A stretch of 64,000 nt of DNA, taken from assembly GCF_900112225.1 (NCBI RefSeq), contig NZ_FOLD01000011.1, positions 1 to 64,000 of the forward strand. The letters run 5' to 3'. Below are positions 48,281 through 56,739 of the stretch, piece by piece. The notes beneath the pieces are model-generated. The model searched no databases. It saw only the letters and a program-made list of their open reading frames with translations, and was not told where the DNA came from. A program made the translations under genes and the position numbers. The stretch is from Massilia yuzhufengensis (GTDB lineage: Bacteria; Pseudomonadota; Gammaproteobacteria; Burkholderiales; Burkholderiaceae_D). The first letter of the stretch is position 1. Every line of letters starts with the position of its first letter.

Positions 48281-49327
48281 TTATTGCTGGGCCGGCGTGT
48301 TCTCGCCAAAATACTCGTGCGAATCGGCGTTGTTGATGGCCCGCGCCGGGTCGGTCCGGGCCAGCTCGGCCGCGCCTTGCTGGCCGTATACATGGTCGTC
48401 GGTGGCGGCCACGATGTCGAAGTGGCTCAGCTCATGCAGCAAGGTGCCGCCGCGCGAGTCGGTGCCCGTCAGCGGCGCGGTCCAGAAGGCATTGCACACG
48501 TAGATCGTGTACGGCTGGGCTGGGTAGACGTAGGCGAAATACGAGGCGGTGCAGCCGCAGTCGATCTTGATGGGCTTGGTTTCGAAGGCGTCGCGGATCG
48601 CCGTGAAGTGCGTGTTCACGGTGGCCGCGCGGCCCACGTCCGAGGCGCCGAACCAGCTGCCGTAGCGGGCGCCATAACTGCCGCCGGCGGCCGCCGCCGC
48701 CAGGTAGCCGTGGGCGTCGACCGTCATGGCCTTGCCGGCATTCACGGCCGCCGCCAGCTGTTCCTGCTGCGCGTTGGAGCACTTGCTGAAGTCCAGGCTG
48801 GCGCCCTCGACGGCCTGCTTGGCCGGCGCGCGGGCGCCGCGCGGCAGGCGGCCGTCGATCCAGATGCTGGCCGGGTTCGAGGCCAGCGTGCCCGCGACCG
48901 GGCGCATGCCCGGGCTGGCGTACAGGCTTGGGGAGCCGCTGCGGTAGCGCAGGGTGTAGGGGCCGGTGACGTTCATCTCGTACAGTGCCGACAGCTCGAC
49001 CGTGCTGCTGGCCGCGGCGCCCGGCTCGAGCCGCAGGTAGTCGCCCGGGCCGGGCGCCGGGCGCTTGGCCTTGATGCCGAGGTAGCGTACCGGCTGGCCG
49101 TCGCGCAGCACCTCGAAGATGGGCGCCTCGACCCCGTCCAGGGGCGTGTGCCACTTGAGCAGGAACTGCGGCGCCGCACTATTGTTCTGCAGGGTCACGC
49201 GCACCAGCACCTCGTCGCTGCGCGCAAACTTCTCGCGCACGGGGGCGATCGTCACGCTCACGTCCTGCGCCAGCGCGCTCAAGGCTGGCAGGCTCAGCAG
49301 CAGGGATAAGGACAGGTGGCGGGGCAT
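48281..49327 (-). CDS. Secreted M35-type zinc endopeptidase, paralogue
   Basis: A 348-residue precursor, start ATG 49327 with GGAG 6 nt upstream (longer in-frame starts lack a site). It has a signal peptide (residues 1-20, ending ALAQ), the same N-domain (SVTIAPVREKFARSDEVLVR..., GVEAPIFEVLRDGQPVRYLG), and a catalytic domain with HELSHFDI and ATDDHVYGQQG. It is clearly related to the gene at 46939 over the full length but diverged, so the tandem duplication is old. The first residue of the GTxxD motif is Ala here (ATDDH) instead of Gly. Confidence 0.9.
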   Translation of the reverse strand: MPRHLSLSLLLSLPALSALAQDVSVTIAPVREKFARSDEVLVRVTLQNNSAAPQFLLKWHTPLDGVEAPIFEVLRDGQPVRYLGIKAKRPAPGPGDYLRLEPGAAASSTVELSALYEMNVTGPYTLRYRSGSPSLYASPGMRPVAGTLASNPASIWIDGRLPRGARAPAKQAVEGASLDFSKCSNAQQEQLAAAVNAGKAMTVDAHGYLAAAAAGGSYGARYGSWFGASDVGRAATVNTHFTAIRDAFETKPIKIDCGCTASYFAYVYPAQPYTIYVCNAFWTAPLTGTDSRGGTLLHELSHFDIVAATDDHVYGQQGAAELARTDPARAINNADSHEYFGENTPAQQ

Positions 49328-49605
49328 GGCGGTCTCCTCGGGGTTGATGTTCACCCTACTGTGCGGCCTGCTTCCAGCCTCCACTTTGACCCATCCCAAG
49401 TATCTATTTACCCTCGGCAACAAAACCACACTGGGAGTATGGCCGATTAACAACATCTGTGATAATTAGTGAATATTTACTCGATTCCCGATAAGTCGAT
49501 TGCTATCATGCAATGACTTTATCCAAGCGTAAATATCGTCCTTTTCGCAGGTCTCCCCATGAACACCCAGTACCGAACCCGCTCCGGATGCGCGGGAGGC
49601 CAGTC

Positions 49606-52185
49606 ATGAGCGGCTTTCACGACCATATCGACGACCTCGCCCGCGAGATCGGGCTCGACCGCGATGAAGTGGCGGGGCGCAAGGCCTTCCTGGAACTGGG
49701 CGAGGCCGACATCGCCGCGCTGCAAGACGTGCACGCGCTGCTCGAATGCCACCGCGACGCCTTCTCGGACCGCTTCTACGCGCACCTGGCGTCCTTCCCG
49801 CGCCTGCGCGCGCTGCTGGGCGAGGGCGCCGAGGCGCGCCTGCGCCATGTGCAGGCTTCCTACTTCAGCAGCCTGACGACCGGCGAATACGGCGAGGCCT
49901 ACATCCGCGAGCGCCTGATGGTGGGCGCGACCCACCAGCGCATCGGGCTCGACCCGAAATGGTATATCGGCGCCTACCGCAAATACCTGTCCGAGCTGAC
50001 CGCCATGCTGTGGGACCGCCTGCAGCACCAGCCCGGACGCTACCACGCCGCGGTCGACGCGCTGCTCAAGATCGTCTGCTTCGACATGGGGCTGGCGCTG
50101 GACACCTATACCCACGCCAGCCAGCGCAGCAGCCTGCAGAACCAGAACTACCTGGAACAGGTCATCGACGGCATGCCGGCCGGCCTGGTGGTGGTCGACG
50201 CCGAACTGCGCGCCTGCTCGGTGAACCCGATGATGGCCGGCCTGCTCGGCCTGCCCGACGACGCGCTGGCCGAGCGAGCGCTGGCGCTGGCCGAGCTGAT
50301 CCCTTGCCCGGAACTGGCGGCCGCCGCCAAGGCGACCCTGCGCACCGGCGCCCCGCACGACAACGTGCTGGTCACGCTCGACGCCCGCGCGGACGGGCTG
50401 CGCTATATCGACTTCAATATCCGCCGCACCCGCAAGGACGGCGGCCACATGCTGCTGCTGATCGGCCAGGACATTACCTTCCGCCGCAAGGCCCGCCTGC
50501 GCCTGCAGGAGAGCGAACAGTTCTTCCGCCTCACCTTCAACCAGGCCGCGGTCGGCATCGTGCTGCTGGCCGGCGACGGGCGGGTGCTGCGCACCAACAG
50601 CAAGATGTCGCAGATCCTCGGCTATACCGAGATCGAGCTGCTGCAGCGCTTTTTCCAGCAGCTGACCTGCCAGGAAGACCTGCCCGACGAGCTGGCGCTG
50701 ATCGAGCGCCTCAAGGCCGGCGAGATCAACGACTACCACCGCGAAAAGCGCCTGCTGCGGCGCGACGGCACCCGGGTCTGGGTCAGCGTCAACGTCTCGG
50801 CGATGCGCGACGCCAACGGCAACCAGCGCTTCATCTGCGTGATCAAGGACATCCAGCGCCAGAAGCAGGCCGAGGAAGCCCTGCTGCGCATGGCCAACCA
50901 CGACGCCCTGACCGGCTTGCCGAACCGGGTCCTGATGCAGGACCGGCTCGGCCAGGCCATCATGCACGCGCACCGCGCGCAGCGCCAGGTGGCGGTGATG
51001 TTCATCGACCTCGACCGCTTCAAGCATGTGAATGACAGCCTCGGCCACGACGCCGGCGACCAGCTGATCGTCGAGATCGCACGCCGCCTGTCGAGCAGCC
51101 TGCGCGAGAGCGACACCGTGGCGCGCCAGGGCGGCGACGAATTCGTGGTGGTGCTGCCCGACCTGGCCGGCCAGGAAGACGCGACCAAGGTGGCGCGCAA
51201 GCTGCTCGGCAACCTGTTCCAGCCGGTGACCCTGTGCGGCCAGGACGTGTTCCCGTCCGGCAGCATCGGCATCGCCATGTACCCAAAGGATGGCCAGGAC
51301 AGCGCGACCCTGCTCAAGTGCGCCGACAGCGCGATGTACGGCTCCAAAGGGCAGGGCGGCAACCACCATTCGTTCTACACGGCCGAGATGGGCGCCCAGG
51401 CGGTCGAGCACCTGCGCATGGAAGGCGCTCTGCAGCGCGCCCTGCAGCGCCAGGAATTCCTGCTGTACTACCAGCCGGTGGTCGACATCGGCAGCGGCGT
51501 CGTGTCCGGGGTCGAGGCCCTGCTGCGCTGGCAGCCGCAGGACCGGCCGATGGTCTCGCCCGCCGACTTCATCCCGCTCGCCGAGGAAACCGGCCTGATC
51601 GTGCCGATCGGCGACTGGGTGCTGGAAACGGCGATGCGCCAGCAGGTGGCCTGGCGTGAAGCGGGCCTGAGTCCGGTGCGCATCAGCGTCAACCTGTCGG
51701 CGCGCCAGTTCCTCGGCCAGGACGTGGCGCAGCGCGTCGCCGCCCTGCTTGCCGGCACCGGCTGCGACCCCGCTTTCCTGACCCTGGAAATCACCGAAAG
51801 CGTGCTGATGGAAAACCCGGCGGCCGCCACCGAGACCATGGGCCGCTTGGCCGCGATGGGCGTGCAACTGGCGATCGACGACTTCGGCACCGGTTATTCC
51901 AGCCTGGCCAGCCTCAAGCGCTTCCCGATCCACAGCCTGAAGATCGACCGCTCCTTCGTGATGGACCTGACCCGCGACGCCGACGACGCCGCCATCGTCA
52001 ACGCCGTGATTGCGCTGGCGCATTCGATGAAGCTCAACGTGATCGCCGAAGGCGTCGAAACCGACGAACAGCTGGCCTTCCTGCAGCGCCACGGCTGCGA
52101 CCAGATGCAGGGCTACTGCTTCAGCCGGCCGGTGGAGCCGGGCCGGATCGAAGCTATGCTGCAGCCCGCAAAAAACTTCCACTAA
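49606..52185 (+). CDS. Globin-coupled sensor with PAS-PAS-GGDEF-EAL (c-di-GMP enzyme)
   Basis: An 859-residue cytoplasmic signalling protein. Residues about 1-165 form a globin-coupled sensor domain (proximal His at about residue 110 in GATHQRIGL, WYIGAYRKYL after it), followed by two PAS domains (about 175-285 and 305-425), a GGDEF domain with intact RQGGDEF (about 507-513) preceded by an RxxD inhibitory site (RESD), and an EAL domain (about 610-850) with VEALLRW and DDFGTGYSS. The start ATG 49606 has GGGAGG 6 nt before it. It probably links oxygen (haem) sensing to c-di-GMP turnover. Lying amid flagellar genes, a motility role is likely. Confidence 0.93.
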   Translation: MSGFHDHIDDLAREIGLDRDEVAGRKAFLELGEADIAALQDVHALLECHRDAFSDRFYAHLASFPRLRALLGEGAEARLRHVQASYFSSLTTGEYGEAYIRERLMVGATHQRIGLDPKWYIGAYRKYLSELTAMLWDRLQHQPGRYHAAVDALLKIVCFDMGLALDTYTHASQRSSLQNQNYLEQVIDGMPAGLVVVDAELRACSVNPMMAGLLGLPDDALAERALALAELIPCPELAAAAKATLRTGAPHDNVLVTLDARADGLRYIDFNIRRTRKDGGHMLLLIGQDITFRRKARLRLQESEQFFRLTFNQAAVGIVLLAGDGRVLRTNSKMSQILGYTEIELLQRFFQQLTCQEDLPDELALIERLKAGEINDYHREKRLLRRDGTRVWVSVNVSAMRDANGNQRFICVIKDIQRQKQAEEALLRMANHDALTGLPNRVLMQDRLGQAIMHAHRAQRQVAVMFIDLDRFKHVNDSLGHDAGDQLIVEIARRLSSSLRESDTVARQGGDEFVVVLPDLAGQEDATKVARKLLGNLFQPVTLCGQDVFPSGSIGIAMYPKDGQDSATLLKCADSAMYGSKGQGGNHHSFYTAEMGAQAVEHLRMEGALQRALQRQEFLLYYQPVVDIGSGVVSGVEALLRWQPQDRPMVSPADFIPLAEETGLIVPIGDWVLETAMRQQVAWREAGLSPVRISVNLSARQFLGQDVAQRVAALLAGTGCDPAFLTLEITESVLMENPAAATETMGRLAAMGVQLAIDDFGTGYSSLASLKRFPIHSLKIDRSFVMDLTRDADDAAIVNAVIALAHSMKLNVIAEGVETDEQLAFLQRHGCDQMQGYCFSRPVEPGRIEAMLQPAKNFH

Positions 52186-52193
52186 TCACCATC

Positions 52194-52235
52194 AACTTCG
52201 GGGTCAGGTCTGACATTTGGACACGAGCTCTGCTG
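52194..52235 (+). repeat. Left 42-bp inverted repeat of the RAYT unit
   Basis: AACTTCGGGGTCAGGTCTGA... to ...GAGCTCTGCTG. It is a perfect 42-bp reverse complement of 53323-53364. It starts 9 bp after the stop of the GGDEF-EAL gene. Confidence 0.9.
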
Positions 52236-52321
52236 TGCGTGCGGGATCCCGGCAAGCTTGATTTGCCAATCCGGGCCCTGCCGGGAATTGTGTGCGGTTT
52301 GCGGAAAGATACGGTCGAGGC

Positions 52322-52354
52322 CGTGTCCAATTGTCAGACCTGACCCCGAAGTTT
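52322..52354 (-). repeat. Internal inverted copy of the RAYT-flanking repeat
   Basis: CGTGTCCAATTGTCAGACCTG... followed by ACCCCGAAGTTTG, an imperfect copy in the orientation of the right repeat. With 52194-52235 it makes a self-contained 160-bp inverted-repeat element beside the transposase gene. Confidence 0.8.
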
Positions 52355-52409
52355 GCCGTTGATATTGCCGGTGCCGGTGCCGGCTTGTGCGTTGCCGGCG
52401 CGCTGCTTC

Positions 52410-53249
52410 CTAGGATGGCGTGAAGTGCGCCACAGCCCGGCTCACCGTCTTGTTCGATACGCCAAAGCTGCGGGCGATCTGCGACATGGTGAACGCGGTG
52501 GAATGATAGGCCCGCGCCATCGCTTCGTTGCGGTCGGCGTACCGGGCCGCATACTCGGCGAGGGGGAGGGCGATTGCGCGGCGCTCGGTCCTGGCGGCCT
52601 CGGTGAAATCTTCTGATCGCTGCGCGTACTGGTGCGTCGCCACGAAATCGTCATCGCCGAGCAGGATCTGGTGCCGGGTCGCCGCGAGCGGGCTGGTTTT
52701 GCCGATCCCGGCAGAGACGAACGCCTGGTAGCCGGCGACCGCGTCCGCGCGGCTATCGCCGAACCGGCGCAGGAGCCAGTCCCGCTCGAGCCAGCCCGGC
52801 GGGTGGTCGTCGCTGACAAAATAACGGTGGCTGCTCCAATGCCAATCGTCCAGCGAGGCAACGATGCGCGCGCGTAGTGGATTCAAGACTACATAACGCG
52901 CCAGTTCTAGGAGATAGCTTTCTTTCTGCACCAGGATGGCTTTGTAGCGCCCCTGGAACAGGTGCCCGACCAGGCTGTGCTGCCGATTGACGTATTGGCT
53001 ATACAGGCCGTTCAGTTGGCGCATGCCTTGCGAGAGATTTCCCTCGATCGTTTCGATCAGCACATGGTAATGATTCGTCATCTGGCAAAAACTGTGGACG
53101 ACGAAGTTGTGCCGTTTGCACACCAGCGCAAGTACGGCCAGCCAGACCTGGCGGTCGGTATCGTGCCGATAGATTGGGGTGCGCCGGTTGCCACGCGAGG
53201 TCACGTGGTAAAGGGCGCCAGGAAATTCCAGTCGAAGTGGCCGCGTCAT
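52410..53249 (-). CDS. REP-associated tyrosine transposase (Y1 family)
   Basis: A 279-residue Y1_Tnp protein. The N-terminal domain has LEFPGALYHVTSRGNRR, the HUH-type pair in MTNHYHVLIET (about residues 60-70), and the catalytic Tyr region NGLYSQYVNRQH with HLFQGRYKAIL. The C-terminal 60 residues form a helix-turn-helix of the DnaA/Trp-repressor sort (MARAYHSTAFTMSQIARSFGVSNKTVSRAV). I chose ATG 53249; a GTG three codons upstream is possible. The gene is bounded by perfect 42-bp inverted repeats, as expected for RAYT enzymes that act on palindromic elements. It sits between a GGDEF-EAL gene and flgN. Confidence 0.92.
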   Translation of the reverse strand: MTRPLRLEFPGALYHVTSRGNRRTPIYRHDTDRQVWLAVLALVCKRHNFVVHSFCQMTNHYHVLIETIEGNLSQGMRQLNGLYSQYVNRQHSLVGHLFQGRYKAILVQKESYLLELARYVVLNPLRARIVASLDDWHWSSHRYFVSDDHPPGWLERDWLLRRFGDSRADAVAGYQAFVSAGIGKTSPLAATRHQILLGDDDFVATHQYAQRSEDFTEAARTERRAIALPLAEYAARYADRNEAMARAYHSTAFTMSQIARSFGVSNKTVSRAVAHFTPS

Positions 53250-53322
53250 GCCGCTCACGGTAGCGGATCAGCGCGTTCTCGCCCTGAGCTCGCTCAGCTG
53301 TGCACGGTTTGGACGGTACGAA

Positions 53323-53364
53323 CAGCAGAGCTCGTGTCCAAATGTCAGACCTGACCCCGAAGTT
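53323..53364 (-). repeat. Right 42-bp inverted repeat of the RAYT unit
   Basis: CAGCAGAGCTCGTGTCCAAA... to ...GACCCCGAAGTT, identical to the reverse complement of the left repeat. It ends 7 bp before the flgN stop, so the unit fills the whole space between the two neighbours. Confidence 0.9.
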
Positions 53365-53371
53365 TCAACGT

Positions 53372-53842
53372 TTAGCCGATGACGAAATGCTTCGAGGGGC
53401 CGCTGCCGACGGTCTGGCCGCTGGCGCCGTAGACGCCGCCGGCGTCAAGGCCGGCCGGCATGCGCAGGGCGTTGAGCACGCCCTGGTTGTGCGCCAGCTG
53501 CTTGTTGATCAGCATGCCGTTGACGCGGTTCAGTTCCTTGGCGTCGCGGGCCTGCACCAGCAGGGCTTCCCACTGGGCGCGCGCTTCGGCGCTGCCGCCT
53601 ACGGCCAGCCAGGGTTCCATGCCGGCTTCCGAGGCTTCGCAGCCGGCGGCGGCGAGCGCCGCGTGGCGCTGGGCCGACAGGGCGGCCAGTTGTTGCAGCA
53701 GGGTGTTCTTGCGCGGAGTAAGTTCTGCCAGCCCGTCGGCGTCCGCTGCGACCAGCAGCGTTTGTTCCTGCTTCATCAGCTCCACCAGGGAGATGACGTG
53801 TTGCTGTTCTGCGGCGAGGGTCGTGATCGGGCTGGTAGGCAT
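53372..53842 (-). CDS. flgN: Flagellar export chaperone FlgN
   Basis: A 156-residue helical protein of the FlgN family (ISLVELMKQEQTLLVAADADGLAELTPRKNTLLQQLAAL and NRVNGMLINKQLAHNQGVLNALR are typical). It escorts the hook-filament junction proteins FlgK and FlgL to the export gate. It starts 6 nt after the flgM stop and shares the flgM promoter. The RAYT repeat unit abuts its 3' end. Confidence 0.9.
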   Translation of the reverse strand: MPTSPITTLAAEQQHVISLVELMKQEQTLLVAADADGLAELTPRKNTLLQQLAALSAQRHAALAAAGCEASEAGMEPWLAVGGSAEARAQWEALLVQARDAKELNRVNGMLINKQLAHNQGVLNALRMPAGLDAGGVYGASGQTVGSGPSKHFVIG

Positions 53843-53848
53843 GGAAGT

Positions 53849-54160
53849 TTATCGCTTGCGTGAATGGAGCAAGTCGCGCACGGTGTCGAGCAGCCCGTCG
53901 GCGACTTTCTCGGAATTGACCTGGAACTGGCCATCGGCGATGGCCAGCTTGATGCGTTCGACTTTCTTGGTGTCGAACACCTGGTTGCTGCCTGCCACGG
54001 CGCCGGCCATGGCCTGTCCCTGCGAGGACAGGCGCACGCTGTCGGTGGCGGCCGGGGTGGCGGCGGTGCTCGCGGTCCTGTCGGCGCCGCGGGTGTTGTT
54101 GGCCGGCGTCGTGGCCGGCTGAAGGCCTGGGTTGCCCTTGACGGTATCGTTGATTTTCAC
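53849..54160 (-). CDS. flgM: Anti-sigma-28 factor FlgM
   Basis: A 103-residue FlgM with an unstructured Thr/Ala/Pro-rich N-terminal half and the sigma-binding C-terminal helices (VERIKLAIADGQFQVNSEKVADGLLDTVRDLL). The GTG at 54160 (read MKINDTVKGN) is chosen because AAGGA lies 7 nt upstream; an ATG 15 codons earlier overlaps the promoter spacing. FlgM is exported after hook completion, freeing FliA. A sigma-28 promoter lies just upstream. Confidence 0.93.
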   Translation of the reverse strand: MKINDTVKGNPGLQPATTPANNTRGADRTASTAATPAATDSVRLSSQGQAMAGAVAGSNQVFDTKKVERIKLAIADGQFQVNSEKVADGLLDTVRDLLHSRKR

Positions 54161-54208
54161 AGCATCATCCTTCTCGGTCCGGAGCGGAAACTCCGGTATC
54201 TGCATCGT

Positions 54209-54235
54209 GTATCGGCAAGGATTTCACAAACTTTA
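54209..54235 (-). promoter_or_regulatory. Sigma-28 promoter of flgM-flgN
   Basis: On the minus strand TAAAGTTT (54228-54235), 11-nt spacer, GCCGATAC (54209-54216), a near-perfect match to the flagellar sigma-28 consensus TAAAGTTT-N11-GCCGATAA. The flgM GTG start follows about 49 nt later. Confidence 0.9.
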
Positions 54236-54278
54236 GCGCAGAAAAGGGGTGGGCGTGAAAATAGGCGCCGGCCTGGGG

Positions 54279-54974
54279 CTAGATCGCGACTTCGATGATG
54301 CCGCCGGCGCGCGCGGTGCCGCTGACGACCGTGCCGGACTGGGTGCGGGCCTGCGCCACCTGGCCTTCGCCGGCATTGGCGAGCGCGCGGCCTTCGCTCG
54401 AGACCGAGAAATTCGATCCTTTCGAGACCAGCCGCACCGCCTGGCCCTGCTGCACCACCGGCCGCGACTTGAGCGTGTCCAGGCGCAGCGGCGTGCCGGC
54501 CTGCAGCGAGGCGGTGGGCGTGCGGCCGACAGCCTGGGCCATGTCGGTGATGATGCCGTTTGGCATGGCGGCGATGTCGCCCTTCATCATGACCAGCTGG
54601 CCGGCGTCGACCGGCTGGCCCTGGGCCAGCGGCACGGCGGCGGCGACGTAGTCGGCCACCACGCTCACCGTGGCCTGGATGTAGATGGTCCAGGGCGCGG
54701 GCGCGGTGCAGCGCACCCCGACCGTTGTTTTTCCCCACGCCCGCGCGCCCGGCTGCTGGAAGGCTTCCGGGGCAGGGCAGGCCGCCAGGCTGGTGCGCGG
54801 GTCGACCGCGCCCACTTTGACCGTCACCTGGCCGGGCAGACCGGCGACCTGGGTCTGCAGGTATTGTTCGACGACCGTGCGCAGCGCGGGCAGGTTCTGG
54901 CGCTGGGCCAGCTGCTGCTGGGCGCAGGCAAGCGGCGCGGCAAGGAAGAGCAGTGCGGCGAGATGGCGTTTCAT
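54279..54974 (-). CDS. flgA: Flagellar P-ring assembly chaperone FlgA
   Basis: A 231-residue periplasmic protein with a signal peptide (1-18, cut at ACA-QQQ). The C-terminal SAF/FlgA domain has VAAAVPLAQGQPVDAGQLVMMKGDIAAMP and the final VSGTARAGGIIEVAI. It helps assemble FlgI into the P-ring. It is divergent from flgB; 166 bp lie between them. Confidence 0.93.
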   Translation of the reverse strand: MKRHLAALLFLAAPLACAQQQLAQRQNLPALRTVVEQYLQTQVAGLPGQVTVKVGAVDPRTSLAACPAPEAFQQPGARAWGKTTVGVRCTAPAPWTIYIQATVSVVADYVAAAVPLAQGQPVDAGQLVMMKGDIAAMPNGIITDMAQAVGRTPTASLQAGTPLRLDTLKSRPVVQQGQAVRLVSKGSNFSVSSEGRALANAGEGQVAQARTQSGTVVSGTARAGGIIEVAI

Positions 54975-55140
54975 GGAAGTCCAACCTGGGAAACTGGGAA
55001 TGCTGCCATTCTAGGCAGCGTGATTCCCTGGTGAAACTTTGAATAGCCGGGTTTTGCCGTCCTTTCTCCATCGATTGCCTGTTGTTGCCCGTCCGTATGA
55101 TCGGTGCTGTCCCAATACGCATCAAATCCCAGGAGGCGGC

Positions 55141-55560
55141 ATGATCGGCAAAGTCGACCAGTACTTAGGTTTCAATGAAGCAGCCCTGTCCCTGCGCGCC
55201 CAGCGCCAGGAACTGCTGGCGTCGAACATCGCCAATGCCGATACGCCCAACTACAAGGCACGCGACATCGACTTCAGCGCCGCGCTGCAGGGCGCGCTGG
55301 CCAGCAAGGGCGCCGCATCCGGGCCGCTGGCCACCACCACCCAGGGCCACATCGGCCGCGGCGCGCCGACCGGCGACATGCTGTCCAACGGCACCCCGGT
55401 GATGTACCGCGGGGTGGTGCAGGGCAGCGTCGACGGCAATACCGTCGATATGGACCAGGAACGCAACCAGTTCGCCGACAACGCGCTGCGCTACGAAGCC
55501 GGGATCACGATGATCAACCACCAGATCAAGGGCCTGCTGGCGGCCATCCAGGGCCAGTAA
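55141..55560 (+). CDS. flgB: Flagellar proximal rod protein FlgB
   Basis: A 139-residue FlgB. The N-terminal SNIANADTPNYKARDIDF is the family's rod motif. The start ATG 55141 (MIGKVDQYLG) has an AGGAGG site 4-5 nt upstream. It is the first gene of the flgBCDEFGHIJ operon. Confidence 0.95.
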   Translation: MIGKVDQYLGFNEAALSLRAQRQELLASNIANADTPNYKARDIDFSAALQGALASKGAASGPLATTTQGHIGRGAPTGDMLSNGTPVMYRGVVQGSVDGNTVDMDQERNQFADNALRYEAGITMINHQIKGLLAAIQGQ

Positions 55561-55570
55561 GGGATAACGC

Positions 55571-55972
55571 ATGTCGCTATTTAATATCTTCAATGTGTCC
55601 GGCTCCGCGATGAGCGCCCAGGCCCAGCGCCTGAACACCGTCGCCAGCAACCTGGCCAATGCCGACAGCGCCTCCAGCCCCAGCGGCGAAGCCTACCGCG
55701 CCAAGGCGGTGGTGTTCGAGTCGGTGCCGACCCAGTCCGGCGCCACCGGGGTGCGGGTGCGCGAAGTGGTCGAGGACCCGTCGCCGCTCAAGCAGGTCTA
55801 CGACCCCAAGCACCCGATGGCCGACGACAAGGGCTATGTGGCGATGCCGAACGTGAACGTGGTCGACGAGATGGTGAACATGCTGTCGGCCTCGCGCTCC
55901 TACCAGACCAACGTCGAGACCATGAACGCGGCCAAGACCATGTTGCTCAAGACCCTGACCCTCGGCCAATAA
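55571..55972 (+). CDS. flgC: Flagellar proximal rod protein FlgC
   Basis: A 133-residue FlgC, with [25 protein letters not shown] at the N-terminus and the C-terminal [29 protein letters not shown] shared by rod and hook proteins. It lies 10 nt after flgB. Confidence 0.95.
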   Translation: MSLFNIFNVSGSAMSAQAQRLNTVASNLANADSASSPSGEAYRAKAVVFESVPTQSGATGVRVREVVEDPSPLKQVYDPKHPMADDKGYVAMPNVNVVDEMVNMLSASRSYQTNVETMNAAKTMLLKTLTLGQ

Positions 55973-55984
55973 GACTAGACCACC

Positions 55985-56698
55985 ATGACTACCGCAACCA
56001 ATACCGCCGCCGCCTCCCCCCGGGTCACCGACCTGATGTCGACCATGAACGCCAAGAAGGTCGAGGTCGATGGCGTCCAGGCCGACACCGATAAGTTCAT
56101 GACCCTGCTGGTTACCCAGCTGAAGAACCAGGATCCGCTGAATCCGCTCGACAACGCGCAGGTCACCAGCCAGCTGGCCCAGCTCTCGACCGTCACCGGG
56201 GTCAACAAGCTCAACGCCACGCTGGAATCGCTCAAGACCAGCTACCAGTCGTCCGAAGCGATGCAGGCGACCAACCTGATCGGCCACGGCGTGCTGGTCG
56301 AGGGCAACAAGCTGGGCCTGAACAGCGGCAAGGCCATCCTCGGCGTCGAGCTGGCCAGCGCAGCCGACAAGGTGCAGGTGGTAATCACCAGTTCCAGCAC
56401 CGGCAAGGAAGTCGCCACCATCGACCTCGGCGCCCAGGATGCCGGCATTGTCCCGATCGCCTGGGACGGCGTGCCCGACCCGACCAGGGTCGACGCCGAC
56501 GGCAAGCCGGTTACCCTGCCCGATGGCATGTACACGTACAAGGTCGTCGCCAGCCGCGGCGGCGAGCCGATGAAAGACGCCAAGACCCTGTCCTTCGACA
56601 GCGTCGCCAGCGTGACCACCGGCGGCAAGGACGGCATCAAGCTGAACCTGCCGGTGAAGGGTTCCGTCACCCTGGCCGATATCAAACAAGTCCTGTAA
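55985..56698 (+). CDS. flgD: Flagellar hook cap protein FlgD
   Basis: A 237-residue FlgD. The N-terminal FMTLLVTQLKNQDPLNPLDNAQVTSQLAQLSTV is diagnostic, followed by the FlgD Ig-like/Tudor region (LGVELASAADKVQVVITSSSTGKEV). It caps the growing hook and is later displaced. Typical length. Confidence 0.95.
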   Translation: MTTATNTAAASPRVTDLMSTMNAKKVEVDGVQADTDKFMTLLVTQLKNQDPLNPLDNAQVTSQLAQLSTVTGVNKLNATLESLKTSYQSSEAMQATNLIGHGVLVEGNKLGLNSGKAILGVELASAADKVQVVITSSSTGKEVATIDLGAQDAGIVPIAWDGVPDPTRVDADGKPVTLPDGMYTYKVVASRGGEPMKDAKTLSFDSVASVTTGGKDGIKLNLPVKGSVTLADIKQVL

Positions 56699-56739
56699 GC
56701 CAGCCGCTTACCTTACTCACCCCATTCCAGGAGTACACC

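Noticed and set aside
49485-49500. CCCGATAA upstream of the GGDEF-EAL gene as a sigma-28 -10 box
   Set aside because: There is no TAAAGTTT-like element 11 nt upstream, so the match is one-sided.
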